In this document: positions 7,705-13,434 of the stretch, piece after piece
How positions within the stretch are numbered: position 1 is the first letter of the stretch
Layout of the letters: each line of letters begins with the position of its first letter
The notes under the pieces: generated by a model
The model's database searches: none
What the model saw: the letters and a program-made list of their open reading frames with translations, nothing else
Told to the model about the DNA's origin: nothing
Origin: DASUFH01 sp036274645
GTDB taxonomy: Bacteria > Acidobacteriota > Terriglobia > 20CM-2-55-15
NCBI GenBank assembly: GCA_036274645.1
Contig: DASUFH010000260.1
Coordinates: 1 to 13,434 of the forward strand
Direction: 5' to 3'
Length of the DNA: 13,434 nucleotides
Translations under genes and position numbers: made by a program

Positions 7705-7713
7705 TGATAGAAT
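7705..7713 (+). promoter_or_regulatory. Extended -10 promoter for the DsbA-like gene
   Basis: TGATAGAAT is an extended -10 with TAGAAT at 7708-7713. The start point would be near 7720, just before the strong Shine-Dalgarno GGAGGAG at 7727-7733. The -35 position (TTCTAC, 7685-7690) is weak and overlaps the opposite promoter's -10. Confidence 0.6.
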
Positions 7714-7738
7714 CGATACCCATTACGGAGGAGTCATA

Positions 7739-8794
7739 ATGCAAATCCATCGGACGCTTTCTGCCGTCCTGATCGTGGCGCTCGCAGGAGCGTTCCCGGC
7801 GTTGCACGGCGCCGCGCAGTCTACCGCGGCGCCGGCCGCAATCGTCAACGGGCAACCCATCACCGAAGCGGAGTTGAACAAGGCTGCCGCGGCGGATCTG
7901 GCCAAACTGGACACCATGCGCTTTGCGAGCGAAGCGGCGTTCAGCCGGGCCAGACTGGAAATCCTGCATAAGACCCTGAACGGAATGATCGAAGACCGTC
8001 TGCTCGCGGCGGAAGCGGCCAAACGAGGCTCCACCGTCGCAGATGTGATCCACGTGGATGTCGAAACGAACGTCGAGCCACCCTCCGATCAGGAGGTCAA
8101 CGATTTCTACGAGAAGAACAAGGCGCAGATTCCGATCCCAAAGGAACAGGCGCTGCCCCGGTTGCGCGAATACATGATGGATCAGGTCCGGTCCATGTAC
8201 CGGGGAATGCTCATGCGGCAGTTGACCCGGACCTATGGGGTCAAGGTGTTGATCGATCCGTTGCGGACGGAAGTCGCCAGCGCGGGATTCCCCACGCATG
8301 GACCGGCCAACGCGCCGATCACGATCGTCGAGTTCGCCGATTTCGAGTGTCCGCATTGCGGCGCCATGTTCCCCGTCCTCAAGGAAATCGAGAAGAACTA
8401 TGCCGACAAGGTTCGCGTCGTTTACCGTCAGTTTCCGCTGACCAACATTCATCCGCATGCGCAGAAGGCGGCTGAAGCCTCTTTGTGCGCCAACGAGCAG
8501 AACCGGTTCTGGGACTTCCACGAATCCCTTTTCACCAATCAGCAGGATCTGACGATCGAAGCGCTCAAAAAGCGCGCGGTGGATCTGAAGCTGGATACGA
8601 ACGCGTTCAATGCATGCCTGGATTCAGGAAAACAGGCGGCGGCCGTGGAAAAAGACCTCGATGACGGCGACAAGGCCGGGGTCGGCGGAACCCCGACGCT
8701 TTTCATCAATGGACGGCTTTATTCAGGCACGTCGTATCCGGAGGTCCGGGAGGTCATCGAAGACGAATTGCAGCGTCTGGCCAAAAAACCGTAA
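7739..8794 (+). CDS. SurA_N-DsbA fusion: exported thioredoxin-fold disulfide oxidoreductase
   Basis: A 351-residue protein with a signal peptide (MQIHRTLSAVLIVALAGAFP start, likely cut after HGAAQ), so periplasmic. Residues 33-170 resemble the SurA/PpiC N-terminal chaperone region (AAIVNGQPITEAELNKA at 34-50, then a long helix with MIEDRLLAAEAAKRG), but there is no prolyl isomerase domain. Residues 185-347 are a DsbA-type thioredoxin fold with active site CPHC (204-207) and the cis-proline loop GGTPT (316-320, Pro-319). Two further cysteines, 250 and 293, may form a structural disulfide. Such proteins make, isomerise or reduce disulfides, and CPHC points to an oxidising DsbA type. The start is set by GGAGGAG 5 bases upstream of 7739; the longer open frame from 7490 runs back over the divergent gene. 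The monoheme protein follows after 18 bases, which suggests an operon. Confidence 0.88.
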   Translation: MQIHRTLSAVLIVALAGAFPALHGAAQSTAAPAAIVNGQPITEAELNKAAAADLAKLDTMRFASEAAFSRARLEILHKTLNGMIEDRLLAAEAAKRGSTVADVIHVDVETNVEPPSDQEVNDFYEKNKAQIPIPKEQALPRLREYMMDQVRSMYRGMLMRQLTRTYGVKVLIDPLRTEVASAGFPTHGPANAPITIVEFADFECPHCGAMFPVLKEIEKNYADKVRVVYRQFPLTNIHPHAQKAAEASLCANEQNRFWDFHESLFTNQQDLTIEALKKRAVDLKLDTNAFNACLDSGKQAAAVEKDLDDGDKAGVGGTPTLFINGRLYSGTSYPEVREVIEDELQRLAKKP

Positions 8795-8812
8795 GCCGGG
8801 ATTTCGACATTG

Positions 8813-10180
8813 ATGCTGGAGCGCGTTCGAACGAATGGGAGAAGGTTCCGGGTTGTCACCGAAGCCGAATTCGGAAGCTGTCCCTCGATTTCGCGCTCCG
8901 CGGGAATCGGCCGCATCGGCGTGATCCTGGCGTTGGGCCTGTTGGTTACCGTCGCCATGATCGCGCTGTTCGAGGCGCGCGGCACGCAGTCGCGGCCGCG
9001 CCCGGCCCGGAAGCAAAGCGTGGGCGACCCCATCCAGGATCTGCAGCAGCGGCTCGACAGCGGCGAAGAGAAACTCACCTTTGACCGCGATACCAACCGG
9101 GGATATCTCGCCAGCGTGTTAAAGGCGCTCGACATTCCCGTATCGTCTCAAACGCTCGTATTCTCCAAATCCAGCGCCCAGCTCGATTACATCGCGCCGC
9201 AACGGCCGCGCGCGCTGTATTTCAACGACAACGTCTACGTGGGATGGGCGCAGGGCGCGCCGGCGCTGGAATTGGCGTCGGTCGACCGCACGCTGGGACC
9301 GAAGTTCTACACGCTGGACCAGGATGAAGAAGGGCGCCCCCGGTTTCGCCAGAAAACCGAAGAGTGCGTCGTCTGTCATGACGCCGCGCTGCTGGAACAG
9401 CCGGTGCCGCGACTGCTCATGCTGTCGGTTCTTCCCAATCAGGCGGGCAACGCCGTCCGAGCGTATGCCATGTCCACCAATGACGACAGCCCTTTCCGGA
9501 ACCGGTGGGGGGGATGGTACGTCACGGGAACTCACGGACATCAACTCCATATGGGGAACGTGATGGTCCGAATGGAAGCGGATGCGCTCGACACCAACGA
9601 GGTGAAACGTTATATCGAAAACCTCGACCGGACACCGGGCGCCAATATCACCGACCTCTCCGGCCGGTTCGATACGAAGGCGTATCTCGCTCCCTCCAGC
9701 GACATCGTCGCGCTGATGCTGCTCGGACATCAGACACACGTGCACAATCTGATTACGCTGGCCAGCTATGAAATCCGGGACGCGGTGGCGAAAAACTCTC
9801 CGGACACGGCAAAACTCGTGGAAGAGGACGGCGACATGGTGCTGCGCGCGATGCTGTTCGCGCGCGCCGAACCGCTCAAGGAGCCGGTCCAGGGGGTGTC
9901 GGGCTTTGCCGAAGAGTTTTCCCGCGAGGGACCGCGCGACAGCCGCGGCCGGTCGCTGCGCGACCTGGACCTGAAGACGAGGCTGCTGCGTTATCCGCTG
10001 AGCTACCTGATCTATTCCGAATCGTTCGACGCCATGCCCGATCCGGTCCGTGACTATGTTCTCCGCCGGCTGCGTGAGATCCTCGACGGCAAAGACCAGA
10101 GCGCCGATTTTGCCAGCCTGACGGCGGACGACCGGCAGGCGATCCTCGAAATCCTGAAGGAAACCAAACCAGGGTTCTAA
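8813..10180 (+). CDS. Membrane-anchored monoheme c-type cytochrome, function unknown
   Basis: A 455-residue protein with one hydrophobic helix at about 33-54 (GRIGVILALGLLVTVAMIAL), then a large soluble part that should lie in the periplasm. A single heme motif ECVVCH (184-189, CVVCH) follows the segment KFYTLDQDEEGRPRFRQ. Conserved-looking stretches are FDRDTNRGYLASVLKALDIP (90-109), ALYFNDNVYVGWAQGAP (134-150), FRNRWGGWYVTGTHGHQLHMGN (begins 228) and LGHQTHVHN (304-312), the last two rich in histidine. I recall similar hypothetical cytochromes in Acidobacteriota and Planctomycetota but no named family. It lies 18 bases after the DsbA-like gene. The Shine-Dalgarno is weak (GGGA about 12 bases up), a TTG at 8810 is also possible, and the first 30 residues overlap a palindromic block, so the true start is uncertain. 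It could be an electron carrier or a peroxidase-like enzyme; unproven. Confidence 0.75.
   Translation: MLERVRTNGRRFRVVTEAEFGSCPSISRSAGIGRIGVILALGLLVTVAMIALFEARGTQSRPRPARKQSVGDPIQDLQQRLDSGEEKLTFDRDTNRGYLASVLKALDIPVSSQTLVFSKSSAQLDYIAPQRPRALYFNDNVYVGWAQGAPALELASVDRTLGPKFYTLDQDEEGRPRFRQKTEECVVCHDAALLEQPVPRLLMLSVLPNQAGNAVRAYAMSTNDDSPFRNRWGGWYVTGTHGHQLHMGNVMVRMEADALDTNEVKRYIENLDRTPGANITDLSGRFDTKAYLAPSSDIVALMLLGHQTHVHNLITLASYEIRDAVAKNSPDTAKLVEEDGDMVLRAMLFARAEPLKEPVQGVSGFAEEFSREGPRDSRGRSLRDLDLKTRLLRYPLSYLIYSESFDAMPDPVRDYVLRRLREILDGKDQSADFASLTADDRQAILEILKETKPGF
8865..8909. repeat. Palindromic block inside the 5' end of the monoheme gene
   Basis: A perfect 10-base palindrome CCGAATTCGG (8865-8874) is followed by a strong hairpin: arms 8886-8895 and 8899-8909, loop CTC, 10 pairs with one G-U and one bulged G. 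The intervening GGAAGCTGTCCCT resembles dispersed repeats I have seen near REP-associated transposases. Repeat identity is a recollection, not a search result. Confidence 0.45.
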
Positions 10181-10194
10181 CCGCCCGGCAAAAG

Positions 10195-10217
10195 CAGCTG
10201 CTCCGGCGCTGCGGCTG
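10195..10217 (+). terminator. Possible terminator hairpin between convergent genes
   Basis: CAGCTGC and GCGGCTG pair over 7 positions with one G-U on the plus strand, 14 bases after the monoheme gene stop. No T-run follows, so it is only a candidate. The gap between the two convergent genes is 66 bases and holds nothing else. Confidence 0.3.
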
Positions 10218-10246
10218 ACGGAATTTCCACGCGCCCGGGAACAGCG

Positions 10247-11986
10247 CTACTCCGAAACGACAACGGGTCTGGCCGCCGGGATGGGCGGCGGCGGAACATG
10301 GAGATCGGCAGGGGCCCCTTCAAACCGGAACTGAAACCCTTCGATATCGAATCCGGCGGCGCCGGGCGGAATGTCGGAATACAAAATGTATCGTCCGCGC
10401 CGGACCGGCAAATGCTGCTCGAGCGCGCGGTGAAAACGTCCGCCCGGCAGCATGACCCACAGGACCCGGGCATTCCATGGCAGCGTGACCGTCGATCCTG
10501 GCAATTCCCGCACATCCATGCGGCGAACCATCCTCAGACGCCCATTGGGCTCGCCGGCCGGGACGTTGTCCATGAGTGTCCAGATCGGCCGTTCGGTCAC
10601 GTAATAGCTGATGACGCGCCAGTTGATGAAGTCGAACTCCTTGTCCGTTCCGTTGAGAGCAACCACCACGGTGGGGCGCTCGGCCGCGGCAAACCGCCAG
10701 AGTTCCTGAATCGAATACATCTGAGTGTCTTCGTTCCACTGGAGCCGTCCCATGGAGGTTTCGAACGTGCCGTAGGCAATCGTGTTTCGAAGTGAAGCCC
10801 ACGTCTTTTCCAATGTGGACGCCTGAGGGCTCGGTGGCTCTCCGGGCGCCGCGTTGAGAAACAGCGCGGCGCTGATCGTTGCGGCGACCACCACAATCGT
10901 CTCCCGCCATCGGCCCATCGATGAGACCACCATGGCGCCGATGAGACAGAGAACAGGGATCGAAAACAGCGTATGGTCCGGCTCACCGACATGCAGAAGC
11001 AACTGAAACGCCAGGCCGGGCACAAGCCACGCGGCGACGAACGCCCAGGGCATCGGCGCCGTCGGTCTCCGCCTGAAGAGGAGCGGCGCCCATATCCATC
11101 CGAGAAGGCCCATCGCATTCCAGAGGACGAACCGGCTGATCGGTCGAAGCCACTCACGCATCGAACCCGCAAAAAACAGGGAATCCTTCGCCGACTGGAA
11201 AGACAGATACGCCGCGATCGTGCGAAGCATGGACGAAACACCGCCCATCGCCTCCGCAATCACGACAAACCACAACATCGCGAAACCGGACACGACGGCC
11301 GCCGCCGCAATCACTGTTTTCCAGGGCGCTCTCGACTTCCACGTCGATATGGCCCAGAGCGGAAAGAGATAGATGAGCGAATCCGGACGAAATCCCGCGC
11401 CAACTCCGAGGGCGAGAGCGCCCCAGACCACGAACTTCTTCTCTGCGTGCCATGCCCGCCAGGCGCAGTATCCAACCAGGAGCGAAAACACGGCCAGCCA
11501 TGGCCTGAGCGGCGACCGTAATCGGCTGAACCAGAGGATGGGATTGAGCAGGAACAGGATCACGCTGGCGAAGCCGACCCAGCGGGAAGCAATCCGCCTG
11601 GCGAAAAGGTACAGAATAAGCGCGGCCGCAACCGTAGCCAGGACCGAGAGAATCCAGAAGGTCACCTCGGCGTTCATGGCGACGAAATTAACGATCCTGG
11701 CAACGCCCACAAAAAGTGGATAGCCCGGAGGATGGGGCTGATGACGCAACGGATCAAACGACTCCAGCGAATACGCCAGATTGACGCTGTCTGTTCCCAG
11801 AAACGTGGGTGTCCAGGAAAAGCGGGTCAGAATCACGGCCGTCAGAATCAGCAAGGCCGTCAGTCGGGCCGGGGAGTCATCCAGAACCAGAGCGGTCCGT
11901 CGAGCCGGAGAGTCATCACCGGGCCGCGTCCGGGCCGGCGCGTCGATTACGCCGGGAGAGCCATCGTTCACATCGCGATCCTGCAT
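10247..11986 (-). CDS. GT-C (GT39/PMT-like) multi-pass membrane glycosyltransferase
   Basis: A 579-residue integral membrane protein. Hydrophobic helices occur at about 42-58, 88-104, 108-130, 137-153, 161-176, 185-215, 224-244, 285-304, 313-332, 341-356 and 363-379, followed by a soluble C-terminal region of about 195 residues, probably extracytoplasmic. The first loop GTDSVNLAYSLESFDP (64-79), then HQPHPPGYPLFVG (82-94), is the pattern of GT-C enzymes, which move a sugar from a polyprenyl-phosphate carrier onto lipid, protein or glycan; Asp-66 is the best candidate catalytic acid. Acceptor and sugar cannot be told. The start at 11986 is chosen because GAGGA lies 4 bases upstream; the open frame continues 58 codons upstream without protein-like sequence. 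The N-terminus has a 12-residue duplication (DDSPAR twice). It is divergent from coxB and probably unrelated to it. Confidence 0.78.
   Translation of the reverse strand: MQDRDVNDGSPGVIDAPARTRPGDDSPARRTALVLDDSPARLTALLILTAVILTRFSWTPTFLGTDSVNLAYSLESFDPLRHQPHPPGYPLFVGVARIVNFVAMNAEVTFWILSVLATVAAALILYLFARRIASRWVGFASVILFLLNPILWFSRLRSPLRPWLAVFSLLVGYCAWRAWHAEKKFVVWGALALGVGAGFRPDSLIYLFPLWAISTWKSRAPWKTVIAAAAVVSGFAMLWFVVIAEAMGGVSSMLRTIAAYLSFQSAKDSLFFAGSMREWLRPISRFVLWNAMGLLGWIWAPLLFRRRPTAPMPWAFVAAWLVPGLAFQLLLHVGEPDHTLFSIPVLCLIGAMVVSSMGRWRETIVVVAATISAALFLNAAPGEPPSPQASTLEKTWASLRNTIAYGTFETSMGRLQWNEDTQMYSIQELWRFAAAERPTVVVALNGTDKEFDFINWRVISYYVTERPIWTLMDNVPAGEPNGRLRMVRRMDVRELPGSTVTLPWNARVLWVMLPGGRFHRALEQHLPVRRGRYILYSDIPPGAAGFDIEGFQFRFEGAPADLHVPPPPIPAARPVVVSE
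11826..11863. repeat. GTCAGAATCA short direct repeats
   Basis: GTCAGAATCA occurs at 11826-11835 and 11841-11850, 15 bases apart, with a partial GTCAG at 11859. They encode part of the first membrane helix of the glycosyltransferase and may reflect slippage. Confidence 0.5.
11863..11917. repeat. 36-base-period duplication in the glycosyltransferase N-terminus
   Basis: Two 19-base copies (11863-11881 and 11899-11917) differ at two positions and give the repeated DDSPAR(R/L)TAL in the protein. The period is 36 bases, exactly 12 codons, so the reading frame is kept. Confidence 0.7.
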
Positions 11987-12041
11987 TGTTTCCTCATGAT
12001 CGGGGAAGGCTGGGCGGATGTTATTCAACCGCGGCTCGGGG

Positions 12042-12067
12042 GGCAAGTAATTTAGGGGCTGCTTGCC
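12042..12067 (-). promoter_or_regulatory. Inverted repeat around a possible glycosyltransferase -10
   Basis: GGCAAG and CTTGCC (6-bp arms, 14-base spacer) enclose minus-strand TAAATT, a possible -10 (12054 to 12049). No good -35 is seen. It could be a weak, operator-flanked promoter with a leader of about 56 bases. Confidence 0.3.
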
Positions 12068-12242
12068 GGAATCGAAGACAGCGCAGGCCGGGAACGGCGT
12101 GGACCACGGCGCGCGGAGTACCTGGCGCAACGAACCGTCTGCCACGCCTCGCTCCCGCACAAGAATCGCAACTCTTCGAGACGGATTTCACAGGCCGATT
12201 TTTGACAAAATGTCCCCCTTGACCAGCGCACTTTCTCCTGTC

Positions 12243-12309
12243 TTCACCCTCCCGCTTTTGATAGATTCTCCGTTCGTTTTGGACGGTTTCTTCTAATCGG
12301 GAGGGTGGA
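12243..12309 (+). promoter_or_regulatory. Long inverted repeat that can mask the coxB ribosome site
   Basis: CACCCTCCCG (12245-12254) pairs perfectly with CGGGAGGGTG (12298-12307), extended by one wobble and one pair on the outer side. The right arm contains the coxB Shine-Dalgarno GGGAGG (12299-12304). The left arm lies upstream of the predicted start point, so only a longer transcript would form the stem. Confidence 0.6.
12259..12267 (+). promoter_or_regulatory. Extended -10 promoter for coxB
   Basis: TGATAGATT is an extended -10 of the same form as the promoter at 7705. Transcription would start near 12274 with a leader of about 36 bases. The -35 at 17-base spacing (TGTCTT) is poor, as at the other sites. 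Confidence 0.55.
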
Positions 12310-13143
12310 ATGGCGGATGGAAAGGGAAACGGACGGGTCACGCTCAGCGGGCTCGCGTTCGCCGCTTTGTTGTTTATTCTCATAGGCGTTTCGCTCTGGA
12401 TGTTTGTCGGGCAGCGATGGTGGTTTACTCCGCTGATCTCCGAGCATGGAAAGTCCATTGACAGAGTCTTCAACGCGGTATTGATTGTCACCGGAATCGC
12501 TTTCATCGTCGTGCAGGGGTTGCTGGGATTTTTCGTGGCCCGCTATGGCGCTTCGGGCAAGGAACGCGCCTCGTACTGGCACGACAACCCCAAAGCCGAA
12601 ATGTTTCTTCTGATCGGCACGGCGGTCATTCTGACCGTCCTCGTATTCATGGGACAGCGCGCCTGGGCGGACATCTTTTTCTCGGAGAAACCGAAGGACG
12701 CCCTTGAGGTTCACGTGACGGCCCATCAGTTCGCGTGGGAATTTCACTACCCCGGCCCCGACGGGAAATTCGGGCGCACGGACGACAAGCTGGTTTCCGG
12801 CACGAACGCCATCGGACTGGACGAGTCGGATCCGAATGCCAAGGACGATGTCGTGGCGGTCAATCAATTCCATGTGCCGGTCGACAAAGACATCGTGGTA
12901 CGACTCCGCTCTCAGGATGTCATTCATAGCTTTTTCTTACCCAATGCCCGCGTCAAACAGGACGCCGTTCCCGGCATGGCGATTGAGATCTGGTTCAAGG
13001 TGAACAAGCCGGGCGAATACGAACTGGCGTGCGCCGAACTATGCGGCCTGGGTCACTACCGGATGAAGTCGCAATTCACCGTGGAAGCGTCCGAGGAAGA
13101 CTTCAAGAAATGGGTTCAGGAACAGTGGGCCGCGGCCCACTAG
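12310..13143 (+). CDS. coxB: Cytochrome c oxidase subunit II
   Basis: A 277-residue subunit that takes electrons from cytochrome c through its CuA centre and passes them to subunit I. The CuA ligands are complete: His-206 in VIHSFFLP, then CAELCGLGHYRM with Cys-241, Glu-243, Cys-245, His-249 and Met-252. The tryptophan-rich segment HQFAWEFHYPGPDG (139-152) is present. Three hydrophobic helices are seen (about 13-34, 53-77, 96-114) where two membrane helices plus an optional signal are usual. There is no C-terminal cytochrome c domain, so it depends on a separate cytochrome. The start at 12310 has GGGAGG 5 bases upstream. coxA follows after 16 bases, and its ribosome site overlaps the coxB stop codon, so translation is probably coupled. 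The CuA domain faces the periplasm. Confidence 0.96.
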   Translation: MADGKGNGRVTLSGLAFAALLFILIGVSLWMFVGQRWWFTPLISEHGKSIDRVFNAVLIVTGIAFIVVQGLLGFFVARYGASGKERASYWHDNPKAEMFLLIGTAVILTVLVFMGQRAWADIFFSEKPKDALEVHVTAHQFAWEFHYPGPDGKFGRTDDKLVSGTNAIGLDESDPNAKDDVVAVNQFHVPVDKDIVVRLRSQDVIHSFFLPNARVKQDAVPGMAIEIWFKVNKPGEYELACAELCGLGHYRMKSQFTVEASEEDFKKWVQEQWAAAH

Positions 13144-13147
13144 GAGG
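13142..13147 (+). promoter_or_regulatory. coxA Shine-Dalgarno overlapping the coxB stop
   Basis: AGGAGG shares two bases with the coxB TAG (13141-13143). The 12-base gap to the coxA ATG at 13160 is long. The arrangement fits coupled translation of the two subunits. Confidence 0.6.
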
Positions 13148-13159
13148 ATTTGCGTAATC

Positions 13160-13434
13160 ATGCATGACGAGCATCATCCCCAGCTCGGATTCTGGCGGAA
13201 ATACGTTTTTAGCGTCGATCACAAGATCATCGGCATCCAGTACATGATCACCGCCATGGCGATGGCCGTCGTCGGCGGTCTGCTGTCGATGCTGATGCGG
13301 CTGCAGCTGGCGTGGCCTTCGCACAGCCCGGCATGGTTGAACACCATTCTGCCGAGCGGTTTTGACCTGATCAAGGGCGGCGCCGATGGCGCGTTCGCGG
13401 TCATGAAGCCGGAGTTTTATATTTCCCTGGTCAC
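13160..13434 (+). CDS. coxA: Cytochrome c oxidase subunit I, N-terminal 91 codons (cut by window end)
   Basis: The first 91 residues of the catalytic heme-copper subunit, which holds heme a and the heme a3-CuB site where oxygen is reduced. The start MHDEHHPQLGFWRKYVFSVD, then HKIIGIQY (21-28), is the typical N-terminus before helix I, here ITAMAMAVVGGLLSMLMRLQ (30-49). A loop of about 35 residues between helices I and II (AWPSHSPAWLNTILPSG and onward) is longer than in the alpha-proteobacterial enzymes and is like subunits from Acidobacteriota and related phyla. The window ends just before helix II, so the low-spin heme His and the CuB ligands are not visible. It is the second gene of the cox operon after coxB. 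Confidence 0.93.
   Translation, partial: MHDEHHPQLGFWRKYVFSVDHKIIGIQYMITAMAMAVVGGLLSMLMRLQLAWPSHSPAWLNTILPSGFDLIKGGADGAFAVMKPEFYISLV

Larger units (their letters stand above)
7682..7715. repeat. Inverted repeat formed by the two divergent promoters
   Basis: Arms of 13 bases (7682-7694 and 7703-7715) match at 12 positions around an 8-base spacer. Each arm is the extended -10 of one of the two divergent genes. The same sequence could also serve as a two-fold symmetric binding site. Confidence 0.7.
11987..12309. other. Divergent intergenic region between glycosyltransferase and coxB
   Basis: 323 bases without a protein gene. Left to right it holds the glycosyltransferase Shine-Dalgarno (11991-11995), an inverted repeat with a possible promoter (12042-12067), about 170 bases with no clear signal, an isolated TTGACA (12202-12207) with a GACA-AAA-TGTC mini-palindrome and no matching -10, the coxB promoter (12259-12267), and the long inverted repeat ending on the coxB ribosome site. 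Open frames here give sequence that does not look like protein. Confidence 0.6.

Noticed and set aside
7532..8521. Minus-strand open frame (329 codons) opposite the DsbA-like gene
   Set aside because: It runs over the promoter region and the signal-peptide part of two real genes and has no motif of its own.
11987..12160. 58-codon N-terminal extension of the glycosyltransferase
   Set aside because: No protein-like sequence, and a good Shine-Dalgarno sits directly before the internal ATG at 11986.
12202..12224. TTGACA and TTGACC as coxB -35 boxes
   Set aside because: At 16-18 base spacing neither has a plausible -10, and the extended -10 at 12259 is too far from both.
12244..12927. Minus-strand open frame (227 codons) opposite coxB
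   Set aside because: coxB carries intact CuA ligands on the other strand; the antisense product looks non-proteinaceous.
1..13434. CRISPR array, tRNA, rRNA, insertion sequence or prophage genes
   Set aside because: No regularly spaced repeats, cloverleaf-like sequence, rRNA segment, transposase or phage protein was seen on either strand.

Overview
The window is gene-dense, GC-rich (about 60% by eye) bacterial DNA. It holds eight complete protein genes and one gene cut by the right edge. I see no rRNA, tRNA, CRISPR array, transposase or phage gene. The gene set (a heme-copper oxidase operon with a long coxA N-terminus, a DUF6178 protein, a SurA_N-DsbA fusion, membrane-anchored monoheme and periplasmic diheme cytochromes, a GGT-family enzyme) together with the codon bias is most like an aerobic, uncultured-type Acidobacteriota. 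That assignment is an inference from gene content, not a marker-gene result.

Left block (1-4112). A secreted gamma-glutamyltransferase-family enzyme (+) runs into a DEDDy 3'-5' exonuclease (-), with only 3 bases between the stop codons. Upstream of the exonuclease, on the same strand, is a DUF6178 protein. The 222-base gap between these two carries a strong REP-like palindrome and short tandem repeats.

Central block (4215-10180). A 946-residue FAD/4Fe-4S D-2-hydroxyacid (D-lactate type) dehydrogenase lies downstream of a small exported diheme cytochrome c on the - strand. The cytochrome has two duplicated domains, the second with a CX3CH heme motif. Divergently, on the + strand, a SurA_N-DsbA thiol oxidoreductase fusion is followed 18 bases later by a membrane-anchored monoheme protein of no recognised function. 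The two sides share a 97-base intergenic region whose main feature is an inverted repeat made of two opposed extended -10 promoters. This shared control region is the best candidate here for an undescribed functional unit: periplasmic cytochromes, a thiol oxidoreductase and a flavin dehydrogenase. The functional link is inferred.

Right block (10247-13434). A GT-C (GT39-like) multi-pass membrane glycosyltransferase (-) is divergent from coxB-coxA (+), the start of an aa3-type cytochrome c oxidase operon. The 323-base divergent spacer has a coxB promoter of the same TGATAGA(A/T)TC type. It also has a perfect 10-bp inverted repeat whose right arm is the coxB Shine-Dalgarno sequence.

Taken together, most genes fit an aerobic respiratory chain: an organic-acid dehydrogenase feeds electrons in, c-type cytochromes and a periplasmic thiol system act in the middle, and the terminal oxidase removes electrons. 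Exonuclease, GGT, DUF6178 and glycosyltransferase look like unrelated neighbours.
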